Assembly: GCA_951804985.1 (NCBI GenBank)
Contig: OX638132.1
Location: forward strand, 91,950,696-92,014,695
DNA: 64,000 nucleotides
Reading direction: 5' to 3'
Origin: Dryomyza anilis
Lineage: Eukaryota; Arthropoda; Insecta; Diptera; Dryomyzidae
In this document: in pieces, positions 23,013-34,441 of the stretch
Layout: the number at the start of each line of letters is the position of its first letter
Numbering within the stretch: the first letter of the stretch is position 1
Notes under the pieces: generated by a model
Seen by the model: only the letters and a program-made list of their open reading frames with translations
What the model was told of the DNA's origin: nothing
The model's database searches: none
Made by a program: the position numbers and the translations under genes

Positions 23013-23318
23013 AGCTGCGGTAGCTCAGTGGTTAGTGCGTTGGACTGCGAGCCGAAAGGTCCTCGGTTCAAGCCTGGACTGGGGCTAACAACATCTTTTC
23101 ATAGAAACATTTTTCTATACCGCGCTACCTCTCGGCAGTAAATGGCAAACCTACGAGAGTAAAACCATTTCCTATGAAAAGCTCTCACCCGCCGTTCGGA
23201 TTCGGCAATAAACTGTAGGTCCCACCACTTTGAGTACAAATATAACACGCAAGGCTCAAAATGGTGAGAGAGCTCGGCCTAAGTTCTTATAGGACTGTAG
23301 TGCCAAACTATTATTATT
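23013..23318 (+). mobile_element. tRNA-derived SINE family 1, full length
   Basis: It is almost identical to the copy at 17687-17993, with the same A box, B box, body and (ATT)n tail. An 8-bp target duplication, 'ataatagg', flanks it at 23005-23012 and 23319-23326. High identity between the copies suggests recent activity. Confidence 0.92.
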
Positions 23319-23326
23319 ATAATAGG

Positions 23327-24138
23327 GTAAATAATTATTATGCTTTACATAGGTTTATTTCAATAAAAAAAAATTAGATATTTTGGTCAGTCTTTAATGG
23401 TTTAATATGATTGTTTAGTTTAACGGCAATACTAGTACAGAGATCTTTGTACTGTTCTCAGTTTCGGAATGGATAGTCGTTGTACACTAACCAAAAAAAC
23501 CTTTAATCAGTAGTAAAATAGATAAAAATAGATCTGTTTGATTGCTGTATAAATAAAAAAAAAATGAAATTTTTGAGTTGTTGAATAAAACTATTTAGAA
23601 TTAGCTATTTAATAAATATCTTTTGATTAAAATATTGATTTTGAGTTTAAGTTTTAACCAACTCCCACAGAGCATCTGAAATAAGCTTGAATAAATAATA
23701 ATGGAATGTTAATTTGATTATTTTATTTATTTTTAGATGAATTAAAACCAACAGTTGTGAATTCTGTAAAAACGTGCTGATTACAAAGTCCTTTATAAAA
23801 TTGATGCCAAACCAAACATTTTGGAGGGATATACAATAATATCCTAAAAGAGGTAAGTGTTTTAGTACCTTATAAAAATTTTCTAAATTTTTTGCTATTA
23901 TCAGAGCAAATTCAAGATAATTCAGTCGTTGTAGATGCAGAATTCAACTAAAAATCATTCTATATTCGACAGTTTCTGATCGATTAAGCCAATATTTATA
24001 CTTATTGATTATAATATACATGTTATTATTTGAAAAGGCATAATCTTTTAAGTTTTTAGAACATTTTTATAATATGAATTTTTAACATATTTTTTACTAC
24101 GTCGTGAAATACACATTCAAACGAAATTTGACTTGCTA
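23327..24138. other. AT-rich spacer
   Basis: AT-rich sequence with no recognisable gene. A good donor-like 'gaggtaagtg' occurs near 23849, without a supporting ORF. Confidence 0.4.
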
Positions 24139-25055
24139 AATGTGCATTTATAAAAATTTTGGAAAATCAAATTATTAAGTTGAATTGTTATAAATATAAG
24201 TAAAAATTATTGTTTTTTTCACTATTTTTTGTTATTTTGGTTATTTTATTATTTAGCATAACGTATATAAAATATATTTTGATTTGTACAACTTACTGTA
24301 TGATAAATACGGATTTTGTGTGGCTATATCCTGATCAAAACGCAAATATTTTTGTTGTTTTTGCCATAACTTTTCATGGGTACAAGTTAAAATAGGCATT
24401 AATTGTTTGTTTTTAATGCACCTATTGATTGGTATCATTATTTATAATTTAAATTTTTGAAACATTTTTCTTGCAAATAACAAAAAATCGAAAAATTATT
24501 ATAATTATTATTATAATTAAATAATGATGCCAAACGATAGTTGCTTTAAAAACAATCAATTCATGCCTTTACAACACTATTTTGTCTTGTACCAGTAAAA
24601 AGTTTTGGCAAAAAAACTAAAGGATTCGCCCTTTTGGTTACGCCTTTTGTGGCTAGAAATATCCAACAAAACCACACACGATTTTGACACAGTATAAATA
24701 ATAATTATAATAGTTTCGCGCTACAGTCATGTATAGAACTCCGAGCTCTCTCACCATTTGAGCTGTGCGTGTTATATTTGTACTGAAATTGGTGGGACCC
24801 ATTTTATTGCCGAATCCGAACGGCGGGTGAGAGCTTTTCATAGGCAATGTTTTACTCTCGTAGGTTTGCCATTTACTGCCGAGAGGTAGCGTCGCATAGA
24901 AAAATGTTTTCTATAAAAAAAGTGTTGGCAGTCGCTGGAGATCGAACCACGGACCGCTCGCAGTCCAACGCACTTGAGGAAAAACTGCATTAATAAATGT
25001 AAAAAAAAAATTGCAAATGTAAAAAATTTTACATTTGCCCCTTTGGCATGATATG
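24139..25055. mobile_element. Composite foldback element, copy 2, with nested SINE
   Basis: It shares the inner terminal sequence ('atgtgcattta', 'catttgcccctttggcatga') and modules ('gataggtgc' type, 'gattcgcccttttggt', 'ttttgtggctag') with copy 1 at 4364-5556. The outermost ends are eroded. A minus-strand SINE sits inside between 'cagtata' and 'cttgagg', which are adjacent in copy 1 on the opposite strand. The SINE is therefore the younger insertion. Confidence 0.8.
24694..24973 (-). mobile_element. SINE family 1, nested copy
   Basis: The reverse complement of the SINE body and most of the tRNA head, including 'gagcgg...' and an altered B box ('ggttcgatctc'). The 5' end stops within the tRNA-like part. 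It is more diverged than the copies at 17687 and 23013. It is inserted in foldback copy 2. Confidence 0.85.
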
Positions 25056-25118
25056 ACAAGTAAAATTAAATTTACTTTGTACCACAGAACTTTAATGGAT
25101 TTATTTCATTTCAAATAC

Positions 25119-25309
25119 TTTTTTTTTTTGGAATATCTACTAAGATCCACAGCACTCAGACAGACTATATCCATTGTACTGTGAAATCTATTCCCTACAA
25201 TTTTGTGGTTAGTAGCACCACGAGCGCCATTGCCCAAGCCGGGATTCGAACCCGAGACCTTCAGAATGCAAGTCCAGCGCGCTACCTCTGGACTGCTGAG
25301 GCCGGCCTG
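25119..25309 (-). mobile_element. tRNA-derived SINE family 2
   Basis: On the minus strand a tRNA-like head holds an A-box-like 'tagcgcgctgg' and a perfect B box, 'ggttcgaatcc'. A short body and an A-rich tail (the T run at 25119-25129 on the plus strand) follow. A 6-bp repeat, 'aaatac', flanks both ends (25113-25118, 25310-25315). Body and tail differ from SINE family 1. A diverged tRNA with a long tail cannot be fully ruled out, but the tail and duplication favour a SINE. Confidence 0.75.
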
Positions 25310-25315
25310 AAATAC

Positions 25316-27275
25316 GTTTAGTTTACATTTAAAAGAAATTAATATATGAAATTTATATGGAAAAAATTTGAAATGTATATTGAAAAATTTGAAATTTGTA
25401 ATGAAAAAATTCAAAATTTAAAATTTTTATTAAAAAAAAAATGTTGAATACTAGAAACAAAAAATTGAAATACAATTTCGATTAAAAGTTCAAAATAGAT
25501 ACATGTTTGCATTAGATTTAACCCCGCATCACATAATACATAAAATGTGTTTATTTTTCATACAAATAAAAATGTCGATTAGTAGATTGAAACTCCTTTC
25601 AACCATGCCGCATATCGAGGATGAGTGATATTAAAATAATGCAAACTCAAGTTAAATTTAGCGCAAAAATCAGTGGCATTTGCATGCGACCCCCAGACCC
25701 CTGTCTAATGTATGCATAGCCTGAGTACCGCCCGCCGTTCATCCCGTTTCAAATCTAACAAAATACATAATGGAAAAATTCGCTACGGAGTTGGAAATCT
25801 AGATGCGCCACGAAGCACAATAATAATAATAAAAAATAAAACGAGAAAAAAAGGAAAAATTAAAATCTGTCCTAAATAATTCATTTTTGAAATGAAAAAT
25901 AAATCACTTTCACACCATAAAAATGACGCAAGGATACAAAATGCAAATGAAAATGGACCAACCCCACCCATCGAAGCCAGTCGGATAGTATGCGACCGTG
26001 ACAGTCCGAAAGACGGACATAACGACCGACCCAACGAAAGACCGGCCAGCTAGACTCGATCCGCGCGCGGTTTATTATACAGTCCATAAAATAAAATGTT
26101 AATTTACCGCGCAGTGCCAGAAATCACCCGAAAGCACTTAGCGACTTAATAAGCAAATGCAATTTCCGCGACGCAAACAAAATTTAAATAAAAATAAAAT
26201 TACACCGAAGAGCGCACAAACCCTACCCTCTTCTATATTCTATATCTTAACCGATACAATACCAGGGTGCTCTATGCGGCCCCAGTGTTGAATCACGCCT
26301 CAGCGCATCTCGGTCAAATAACTTAATAACTTTGCTCTCGAACGAAAATTGACGATCTGTGAAAATGACACTCGAAACTGAAATTGATTCCAGAATCAAA
26401 AAGCCGTGGTATTGTCATCCGGCGCAAGCAAGGCACCTGTTACCACTACGACTTGGTGGATCCAGCAAAGCATAACGTATGATGTGCAAATGACATTTAT
26501 ATGCCACACTTTAACGCTTTCTACGCAGCTGACAGTCGAGTCAGTCAGTGAGTCAGGAAGCATCCGGGGATTTCATTAGCGTTGCCACAGACATCACTTC
26601 GTACTGTACCGTACCGTACCGCATCGTACCGCTCATCGCATTAAGTGGCACCAGTCAACGCGCGATACGAAGTTGTGACATGTTGCAAAAGTTCATATCA
26701 TTCGATTTACTGCGTAAAACTTTATCTGCAAAGTTCATATTTTCGCATCGCAACTTAGGGAACGGTGCTACCTACTACCACTACCACTTGGTTGACGCAG
26801 TCTGTGTGACACACAGTTCCATATTTTGTAGTTATCGATGTGACAGCAAAAGTGATGCGGAAAGTATAACGCATTCGTGTGGCGCAGTTCTTTTGAGTTT
26901 GAGGGAAAATTTGAGTGCAAAGGTAGTACTTGTCGGGAACATATGTGAGGTTAGTCGAAACAAGGTATATTATGAGTTTTTGCTAGCAGTCAAAGGTCAA
27001 TTCGAAAATTTCCGATATTACAGATCTAATTAAATGTCATGGAGAACTGAAAATATCATATGACATTTTCTGTCACTGAAATTTAACTAATAAGAGAAAA
27101 TATTTAATATTTCATTAGAAGTTTGTGTAATTAGTGCAAAAACTATGAATATTAATTGATGGTTGGGTGAATCCGATAGTTTTTCGTTAAATATACAACT
27201 TTTAAGGGTTTCCTCAATTGATTCGTATCATTGGCCGATTGAAATTGTGTAAAGGATCTTTAATTGTAAGGATTA
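25316..27275. other. AT-rich stretch then unique island
   Basis: 25316-25560 is AT-rich with 'aaatttgaaat' motifs. From about 25600 to 27030 the sequence is mixed and higher in GC, with a TACCG run near 26603-26630. A 161-codon plus-strand ORF (26548-27033) shows no recognisable domain or codon-use signal and may be chance. No gene is called. Confidence 0.4.
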
Positions 27276-27289
27276 GTTTTTAATAGTAT

Positions 27290-27985
27290 TCAATAGTTTC
27301 ACATAGTTTTCAATATAAATTAATAGTATTCAATAGTATTCAATAGTATTCAATAGTATTCAATAGTATTCAACAGTATTCAATAGTATTCAATAGTATT
27401 CAATAGTATTCAATAGTATTCAATAGTATTCAATAGTATTCAATAGTATTCAATAGTATTCAGTCGTATTCAATAGTATTAATAGTATTCAATAGTATTC
27501 AAAAGTATTCAATATTATACAATAGTATTCAATATTATTCTATAGTATTCAATAGTATTCAAGAGTATTCAATATGATTCAATATTATTCAATAGTATTC
27601 AATAGTATTCAAAACTATTCAATAATATTCAATAGTATTCAATAGTATTCAATAGTATTAGACAGTATTCAAAAGTATTCAATAGTATTCAATAGTATTC
27701 AATAATATTCAATAGTAGTCAATATTATACAATAGTATTTAATATTATTCTATAGTATTCAATAGTATTCTATAGTATTCAATAGTGTTCAATAGTATTC
27801 AATAGTATTCAATAGTATTCAGTAGCATTCAATATTATTCAATAGTATTCAATAGTATTCTATAGTATTTAATATTATTCAATAGTATTCAATAGTATTC
27901 AATAGTATTCAATAGTATTCAATAGTATTCAATAGTATTCAATAGTATTCAATAGTATTCAATAGTATTAAATAGTATTAAAGGT
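27290..27985 (+). repeat. 10-bp tandem array (ATTCAATAGT)
   Basis: The decamer 'attcaatagt' repeats about 70 times over 700 bases. Long perfect runs at each end flank a more mutated middle with variants such as 'caatattatt' and 'ctatagtatt'. Confidence 0.96.
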
Positions 27986-29400
27986 ATAAAGGAATTTTAA
28001 ATGTATTAGGACAGTAAAACATTTAAAATTGTTCAATAGTTTGCATACCATTATTTCAATAATAGTCAAACTGTTAATACAATATGTTGTTGCTATTAAT
28101 TTGATAATGCAATCGCATTCTTCAGTTTAATAATAGAGATAGTTTAGAGATAGGTCTAAAGGCCTGCTGATGTGTTAATTCACTTCTTTGTATGACTAGG
28201 CCATGTCAGCGTTGCCTTTTGGTTTCATATAAAACTGACAGAACTAGGATCGACTAATAGATGTTAAAAAACCTAGACCCACCCATTCTCTCTGGATGAC
28301 CTTTTCCAATATGATGCTGCGTCAAATAATCCAACTTGCTTTGGGGAGTCAGCTAACGTTCGCTAAAGTTCGGGCGTTGTAAATTTTAAATGTCACTCGC
28401 AGACGCAACGATTGCAGTAGAGAGGAGTCGAGAAGGAGTAAACTAAAATAGAGTGAAGCAGAGTAAGTAGAGGAGGAGGAATAGAGTGCGCCCGACTGTC
28501 GTGACTACAACATGGAGTTCTGTTTTTTCTACTTTTATGCTGCGGCGCTTATTTATCGCACGTCTTGGCCGCGTTGCGACGCATCGTGTCGTGTCGTTTG
28601 TTTCGTTTCATTTTCGCAGTCTCCGTGCAGTTGTTGCTCTTTTTCTCCTTTTTTTACACTATGTAGTATTTGTAGTTTTTGTTGTACCCTATTGTACTCG
28701 GTATTGTTGTGTGTTGCTTGGTTGTTCGTTGTTTAGTATAGTAGTTGTGTTTTTTTGTTGTTATGTATTTGTGCTCGTTCATTTAAACATGAACAGCAAG
28801 TGAGTATTTACAGTTGGCTTTATTGTGCGGCAACTTCGCGTCCTGCATTCGACGAGCGGCCACCGAGGTAATGCTGCCGAGGTCCGCAGAGCGTAGAGTT
28901 CTTTGGCTGCTGCTGCTGTCGACTAGCGTACGTTTCTAACTGCTGCCATATTTTGTATTTTGCGCCAGCCGAATGCGTTCGTGCTGCTTCGTCGTCCCTT
29001 TTTCACAGTGCCCTCCATATAGCGACCATGTGTTTGTGCGCATTTTTGTCGATGGCGCTGCTGTGACCTAAATTTTTGTCAAATTGGATAAATTTTTCTC
29101 ATTCTCGCCTCTTTCTCGCCACTTGCAGTTGTTGCAGTTTTTCGCCGCGCATTTATTTATCTGTGACTCGACGTTGCATCTTCTTTTCTATTTTTTTTTG
29201 TTGTTTGAAGCTGCCACAATGAGTTCGTGGTTCCGCCGGCACCCTGCAAAAGGTTCTGCTGAGCAGCATCAACTGCTACACTGAAATAACAAAATAAGAG
29301 TGAGGAAAGTTAAGTCATAAGAGCAGTACTTAAAGTTGTTCGGGTACGACATTAGAACTGATTGAGCAGTGATCATGTTTTTTTTTAAACATGTTGACTA
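27986..29400. other. Spacer and unique island
   Basis: 28143-28265 resembles one arm of the hairpin element at 33895-34125. From about 28290 the sequence is mixed, with purine-rich (28415-28480) and T/G-rich (28600-28780) blocks. The 105-codon plus-strand ORF at 28486-28803 is hydrophobic and T-driven. No gene is called. A possible small first exon near 28791 is discussed under findings. Confidence 0.4.
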
Positions 29401-30272
29401 TTATGGTCCACTTCGATTTTGGATCCACTTTTTGCAATTCGCATTTTACTACACAGCGATCGATGATATCATCGATGAACTCTTGATGAATTCGTTTCCA
29501 GAGTCAATTCTGGATCCACTTTTGCGGTAACAATAAAGATGAATGTGTATGCCGAGTACCTAATTCTAGATTTGTATCCTGAGTCATCTTTATTCCACGT
29601 TCCGCATTATTTTGAGAGCAATATTGGAATAAATACGGCGGTAAAAGACATAATAGATCATAATTGATCTCTCGATGATCGATCGTTGACTTTTATCCTA
29701 ATATCAAACACACGAAGTTGATTTTAAACAAATGTTAATTTTATTAACACAATTAAATATATACTTTAAAAAACAGCGGTGCACGTTCGCTCGTCCACGC
29801 GACCGTATAGCAACTGAACGAGTGGCAATCGACTCTCTCTCATTTCAATCCCGCGTCACTTCAATTCTGGATCCAATTTGCGCCTTAGATAAAGTCAAAT
29901 ACTCCACGTCATACTGATATCATCGATGATCTTTCGATGAATTCGTTTCCCGAGTAATGTCGATCCTGGATCCACTATTGCCATTCATTAAGCCAAATAG
30001 TCGAATACTACACAACGGTAAAAGTCATAATGATATTATTGCTGATCCCTCAATGATTTTGTTTCACGAGTAACCTAAAGCTGGATTCACTTTACGACTT
30101 ACGTTACGCCAAATACTCAAAAACTACACAAAGTTAAAAGTCATAATGATATCATCAATGATTTCTCGATGAATTTGTATTCCACATCATCTCTATTCTG
30201 GATCCACTTTCGTCTTTTATTACGCTAAATACTTGAATAAAACACATCGGTAAAACTAATAATATATTTTAT

Positions 30273-30488
30273 ATTCCGGATCAGAAAGAAATCTCATAAA
30301 ATGCCATTAATATTTGTCTATGATTTAATAGTATACAAGAATAAATATATTCATACAAATTGAAAAAATAAAGTATACTATTTGTATTACAAAATAGTAA
30401 CGGGATTTGCTTATTAATCGAATAGTTTATCCCATTGACTACTTTCAATATTGAAATTATTAATTTTATAGTACCTTTTTTCTGAGTG
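30273..30488 (-). mobile_element. CACTCAG-family MITE, minus strand
   Basis: On the minus strand it begins 'cactcagaaaaaaggtacta' and contains the family motifs for 'aatagtcaatgggataaa' and 'gtatactattaaatc'. The other end ('atcagaaagaaat') is diverged. It is inserted in the 117-bp satellite. Confidence 0.7.
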
Positions 30489-30489
30489 A

Positions 30490-30735
30490 AATTTTTGGCA
30501 GGGTTCAGAAACATTTTCTCGACATTTTTCAAACAGACATAGGCGTAGTTTGTTTGAAAAGCTGTCTATTTTCTGCCCATTCTAAAAATATGGCGTGAAC
30601 CTGCCATTAAAATGCCTTCAAATTTTACAAACTGCTACAAACTTCCCAAGATATTCCATTTAGCTGTGCGTTTGCTGGAAATATATCCGAAAAATTCCTG
30701 AAAAATGCCAGACATTTTTTCTCGGTGTGGTTTCA
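30490..30735 (+). repeat. Dispersed repeat, copy 2
   Basis: A diverged copy of 18935-19170, sharing 'caaacagacataggcg', 'cttcccaagatattccattt' and 'gccagacattttttctcgg'. It lies directly after a MITE within the satellite block. Confidence 0.6.
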
Positions 30736-30776
30736 TTTTTCTCCTTGCATTAAGCCAGATACTGGAATACTAAACG

Positions 30777-30986
30777 CACTCAGAAAAAAACATACCATAA
30801 AATTAATATTAATATTAATTAATATTAATAAACTATTAACTCAATCGGTAAATCCTATTAAATACTACAAAATACTATAAAATTATTTGAGTTTGTATGA
30901 AAATATTTATTATTTGTAAACTATTAAATCAATAACTGTCCTATTAACAAATTTGAATGGGATTTTATGAGTTTTTTTTCTGAGTT
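30777..30986 (+). mobile_element. CACTCAG-family MITE
   Basis: It starts 'cactcagaaaaaaacatacc' and ends 'gttttttttctgagttg', with the family interior. It interrupts the 117-bp satellite between 'ggaatactaaac' and 'gagcggtaaaagtc', which would be joined in an uninterrupted unit. Confidence 0.8.
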
Positions 30987-31160
30987 GAGCGGTAAAAGTC
31001 ATAATTATTTCATAGATGCTTCCTCGATGACGTTGTATTCTGCTTTACCTCTATTCTGTATATACTTTCCTAACATTAAACCAAATACTCAAACATTATA
31101 CGGCAGTAAACGACATAATTAGATCATTGATCTTCATGATGTCTCGGTGATTTTATACAA

Positions 31161-31880
31161 TAATATGTTCAACTTATTGAAATCGAAATATTCTCTTATC
31201 CTACTTATAAAGTAAGGCAAGAATAGGACAATGTTACTTTTTCATACTTCAATACTTTGAGATATCGGCAAAATTGAGAAGTTTCTTCCATCATATTAGT
31301 TTGGAGGATATAATTTGCATCATCATAGTTGATTTGGAATTTATTAGTTTGAATTTAGTAAAACTGAAAATGTATATGGAATTTCGTCAATCTTTTTAAA
31401 TACATAGAATAAGATGTACTGGTATTGAAATGTTAGTATTATGTGTCTATTGAAATCAAGATTACTGGAAAACCAAAAGAGATAGAGTAATGAAACTTCG
31501 GATTTGAGTTACTTGTACAATTTATCAGTTGGGCATTAAATAGGAATATGATCAATTAATTGTAACCTGCGATACGCCTATTTTTGTAAGTATACCTCTT
31601 ATGACACTAAAACCTACGTTTGCATTTTACTTAGGCGAACGAAGTGATCTTTTTTAAACAACCCTTTATATGTTAAGGTTAGATATATAGAAATAAAAGG
31701 TGGTGTCCTAAAAATAATAAAAATTCGGTACACATACCGAAAAGTAAAAATTAGGACTCAAATAAAAGGAAATTCTTTCACGATTACAAGTTTTCAGATA
31801 TTTTCAGAATTTAAAAACACTGCTGACTTCTGGACCACTTTAAACGATAGCTTTGTTAAATTTTTCACTGTGTACTACTC
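31161..31880. other. AT-rich spacer
   Basis: AT-rich sequence. 31767-31870 echoes 22725-22835 ('ttctttcac.attacaagttt', 'ggaccactttaaac'). No gene is seen. Confidence 0.4.
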
Positions 31881-33530
31881 AATTTCTGTTTTTTTTTGTG
31901 TTTACTTTTTTGTTTTTTTTTTTGTTTGCAACCGACCTCGTCTCGAAGTCGAGATGTCGCCTGCAGCCTTAAGCATGATTTATGAGCAGTTGCAGGCGTG
32001 TTGTAATGTAAATGCAATTTTAAAATTTTATCGGATTTAATTAGGATCCCCTACTGCCGTTAATTGCATGCTGCTACTACGTCATAGGTGTCCTTTGAGA
32101 GAAACCACTAAAAAAACAAAAAAATGATATCCAACAAAAAGCAATTTTCCGTTTACCAGTTGGGCGTCAAAAGCGGGACATTTGCCAGCAATGATGCTTT
32201 TTGGCAAGCGACCACCGCAATGATCAGCTGCGCCTGAAAAACCGACAACCGGCGTTTTATTGTTTTTGTCCGGTTTCTTCTGTGGAAGCACTTTGTCAAA
32301 TTGAACCCAATTGGCCGTGGAAGCAATAGCTGACTGCTGCCTCATGAATTTATGGCCGCGTAGAGCAGAGCTGAACAGCGCAAAGCGTTTGGCGATGGCG
32401 ATGGCGTCAGAGCATTCGCGCCAAACCCACCAGGACGCTTTCACGGATGTTTATGCCAACGATTTATAACTTTTTGCGATGCGAATTAAATTAAAAACAC
32501 ATCAATGCACTTATTTTAGATAAAAAATTAAATTAAAAAAATGCCATCAAAAAAAAATGGAACCGAGCGCAATGTGAAATTCAATGACGACATAAAAATA
32601 AAAGTAAAAGAAATAAAATATTTGTTCACTGAAAGGATAATGCGTTAGAAATAAAACAAATAATATTTTTTTTAATACAGATTTTTCCATTGCAATTATA
32701 ATTAAAAAAAATCTATAAAATAGCAAATCTTTCTATTTTTAAACACCCTTAATCAATTTGAGTTATTCTAAAAGAGCACCCTTCAAATGTTTCAATTTCT
32801 ACAAATTAAGAAATAAATTTCTAAATGATTTAAAAAATGAAATTCTCGAACGAATGAAATCAAGAGAGCAGAAACTGCAGAAATCAATACTTAAAAAGTA
32901 CTTCAATAAATCAATGAATTAACCTTAAATTCGGCGTGAGTTTTAAATCCAATAAAATACAATAAGACCCATCAATTTGGCAACATTTAAACCAAACTAC
33001 CAAACAACTCACCAATCTGCCAACCATGCCACCAACTTCCCAAAGGACCCCTAGAAAAATCATTCAAAGCACTTCTGAATAAATTATGATTACACTTGTT
33101 TCTCGGTATGGGTTTTCGTTATTGTCGACATTCCTGCGGAAGCCACTCGTAGTTAATGTTAGGCTTTGAGTGGCAACAACGTTAAATTATTTTGGGACGG
33201 CACCACACAGCACCGCAGAGCCGCTGAGTTGTGTTGTGTTGTGTTGCGTTGTGTTGAGCCGAACTGAGCTCAGATCAGATAAACAAACACATTCCGGGAC
33301 ATCATTTGGCAGTCGTTGGTGCAGGGTACGACGGACGCAGTGACGCTGTTGATTTCGATTGACTGGTCAGACGAGTCAAACGCGACTCGTAGGCTGTTGC
33401 GTCGATACATATATGATACACATATTTTGGGGGGGTGGTGAATCTCGGCCACAACTGAGGCGCACAATAAGGAAATTAGTTTCACTTCAATGGCAGTGTG
33501 TGTGATGTAGTAGGGATGGGGAAAACGAAA
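31881..33530. other. Unique island, no gene recognised
   Basis: T-rich at the left edge, then mixed sequence, with a GTGTT tract near 33230-33255. A 120-codon minus-strand ORF (32082-32444) lacks any domain I recognise. No gene is called. Confidence 0.4.
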
Positions 33531-33894
33531 TAATGAGGGAGTTAAAAGAGCCGTCTGAAGTGTAGCTGAGTATGTTTTGGACAGACGTCAAAGCTGCTTT
33601 AGAGAGGCAGTGGGTGTCTCTGGAATGCCATAGCAGATTTCAAGGAGGTTCTTCAGAGGCACTGCAGAGGTTCGAAAACCGTATCGGACGACTCTAAATA
33701 TGTAGCAGATGTTCTGAAGAGGCAGTTAATGCTTGTAACAGATTGACACTCTAGGTTGGACGCTCTCAATACCTAAATATATATATTTTTTATATTTTAT
33801 GTTAAGCTTACATAAAATCAGCAGTTATCATGAATAGTGTGGACAAGTTTTTAAGTAGTCCCTACGGGAAAATATTATGAAGCGGTACTGGCCT

Positions 33895-34125
33895 TTGAAA
33901 CCAACTGGCAACTTTAACATGGCATTGTCATAGGTAGGGTTTAATAAAACTTCATCCAGACCTCACTAAACTGGTCTTCAATTGGAGAATTTTAAACTGA
34001 AACAAATTCTCCAATTGACGACTAGTTCAATGATAGATGTAAAGGTCTACATGATGTATTAATTCACCGCTTCGTAAAACAACGCCATTTTAAAGTTGCC
34101 GGTTGCCGGGACAGAATTAGAACCA
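33895..34125. mobile_element. Long-hairpin (foldback) element
   Basis: Two arms of about 105 bp are inverted around 34008. Left motifs 'ctggcaactttaacatggc' and 'cttcaattggagaatttt' recur in reverse on the right as 'gccattttaaagttgccgg' and 'aaattctccaattgacg'. It has no ORF. One arm is echoed at 28143-28265. It is probably a MITE. Confidence 0.6.
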
Positions 34126-34441
34126 ACACATAATATTTTCATGTAGGAGTACAGAAGATTCTGGAAAAGTAGAGAAAGTTCTAAATAGTAGTGGACTAAA
34201 TTTAGCAGAGGTCATAAATAATCTTAAAAATCAGTGGATACCTAAAAAAGAAAGAAGGTTAGAGGTGCACTCTGAAAACCTTTGCAAAATTCTTGAATTT
34301 ATAGATATGTTAAGGAAAGTGTGTGCTTAAATATAAAAGGAATGCGCTAAAATGAAAGAAACGATTTTATTGTAAAACATTTCAAGAGGAAAATGAGAAA
34401 CAATACATGACAGTGAATGACAGTTTTTAAGGACAACAAAA

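Larger units (their letters stand above)
29400..31160. repeat. Decayed ~117-bp satellite
   Basis: Blocks with 'tgatatcatcgatga', 'gatgaattcgtttcc', 'ctggatccactttcg', 'caaatactcgaatac' and 'gtaaaagtcataatga' recur in that order. The 'tgatatcat' landmarks near 29915, 30030 and 30147 give a period of about 117 bases. The array is broken by two MITEs (30273-30488, 30777-30986) and by a dispersed repeat (30490-30735), and fades out by 31160. Confidence 0.8.

Noticed and set aside
26548..27033. 161-codon plus-strand ORF
   Set aside because: It is the longest ORF in an island outside the transposon and repeats. The composition is mixed with no recognisable domain, membrane segment or splice context. 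It remains possible but unsupported.
28486..28803. 105-codon hydrophobic ORF as a membrane protein
   Set aside because: The Val/Phe/Leu-rich residues come from a GTT/TTT-rich tract, and a second frame over the same bases is just as open.
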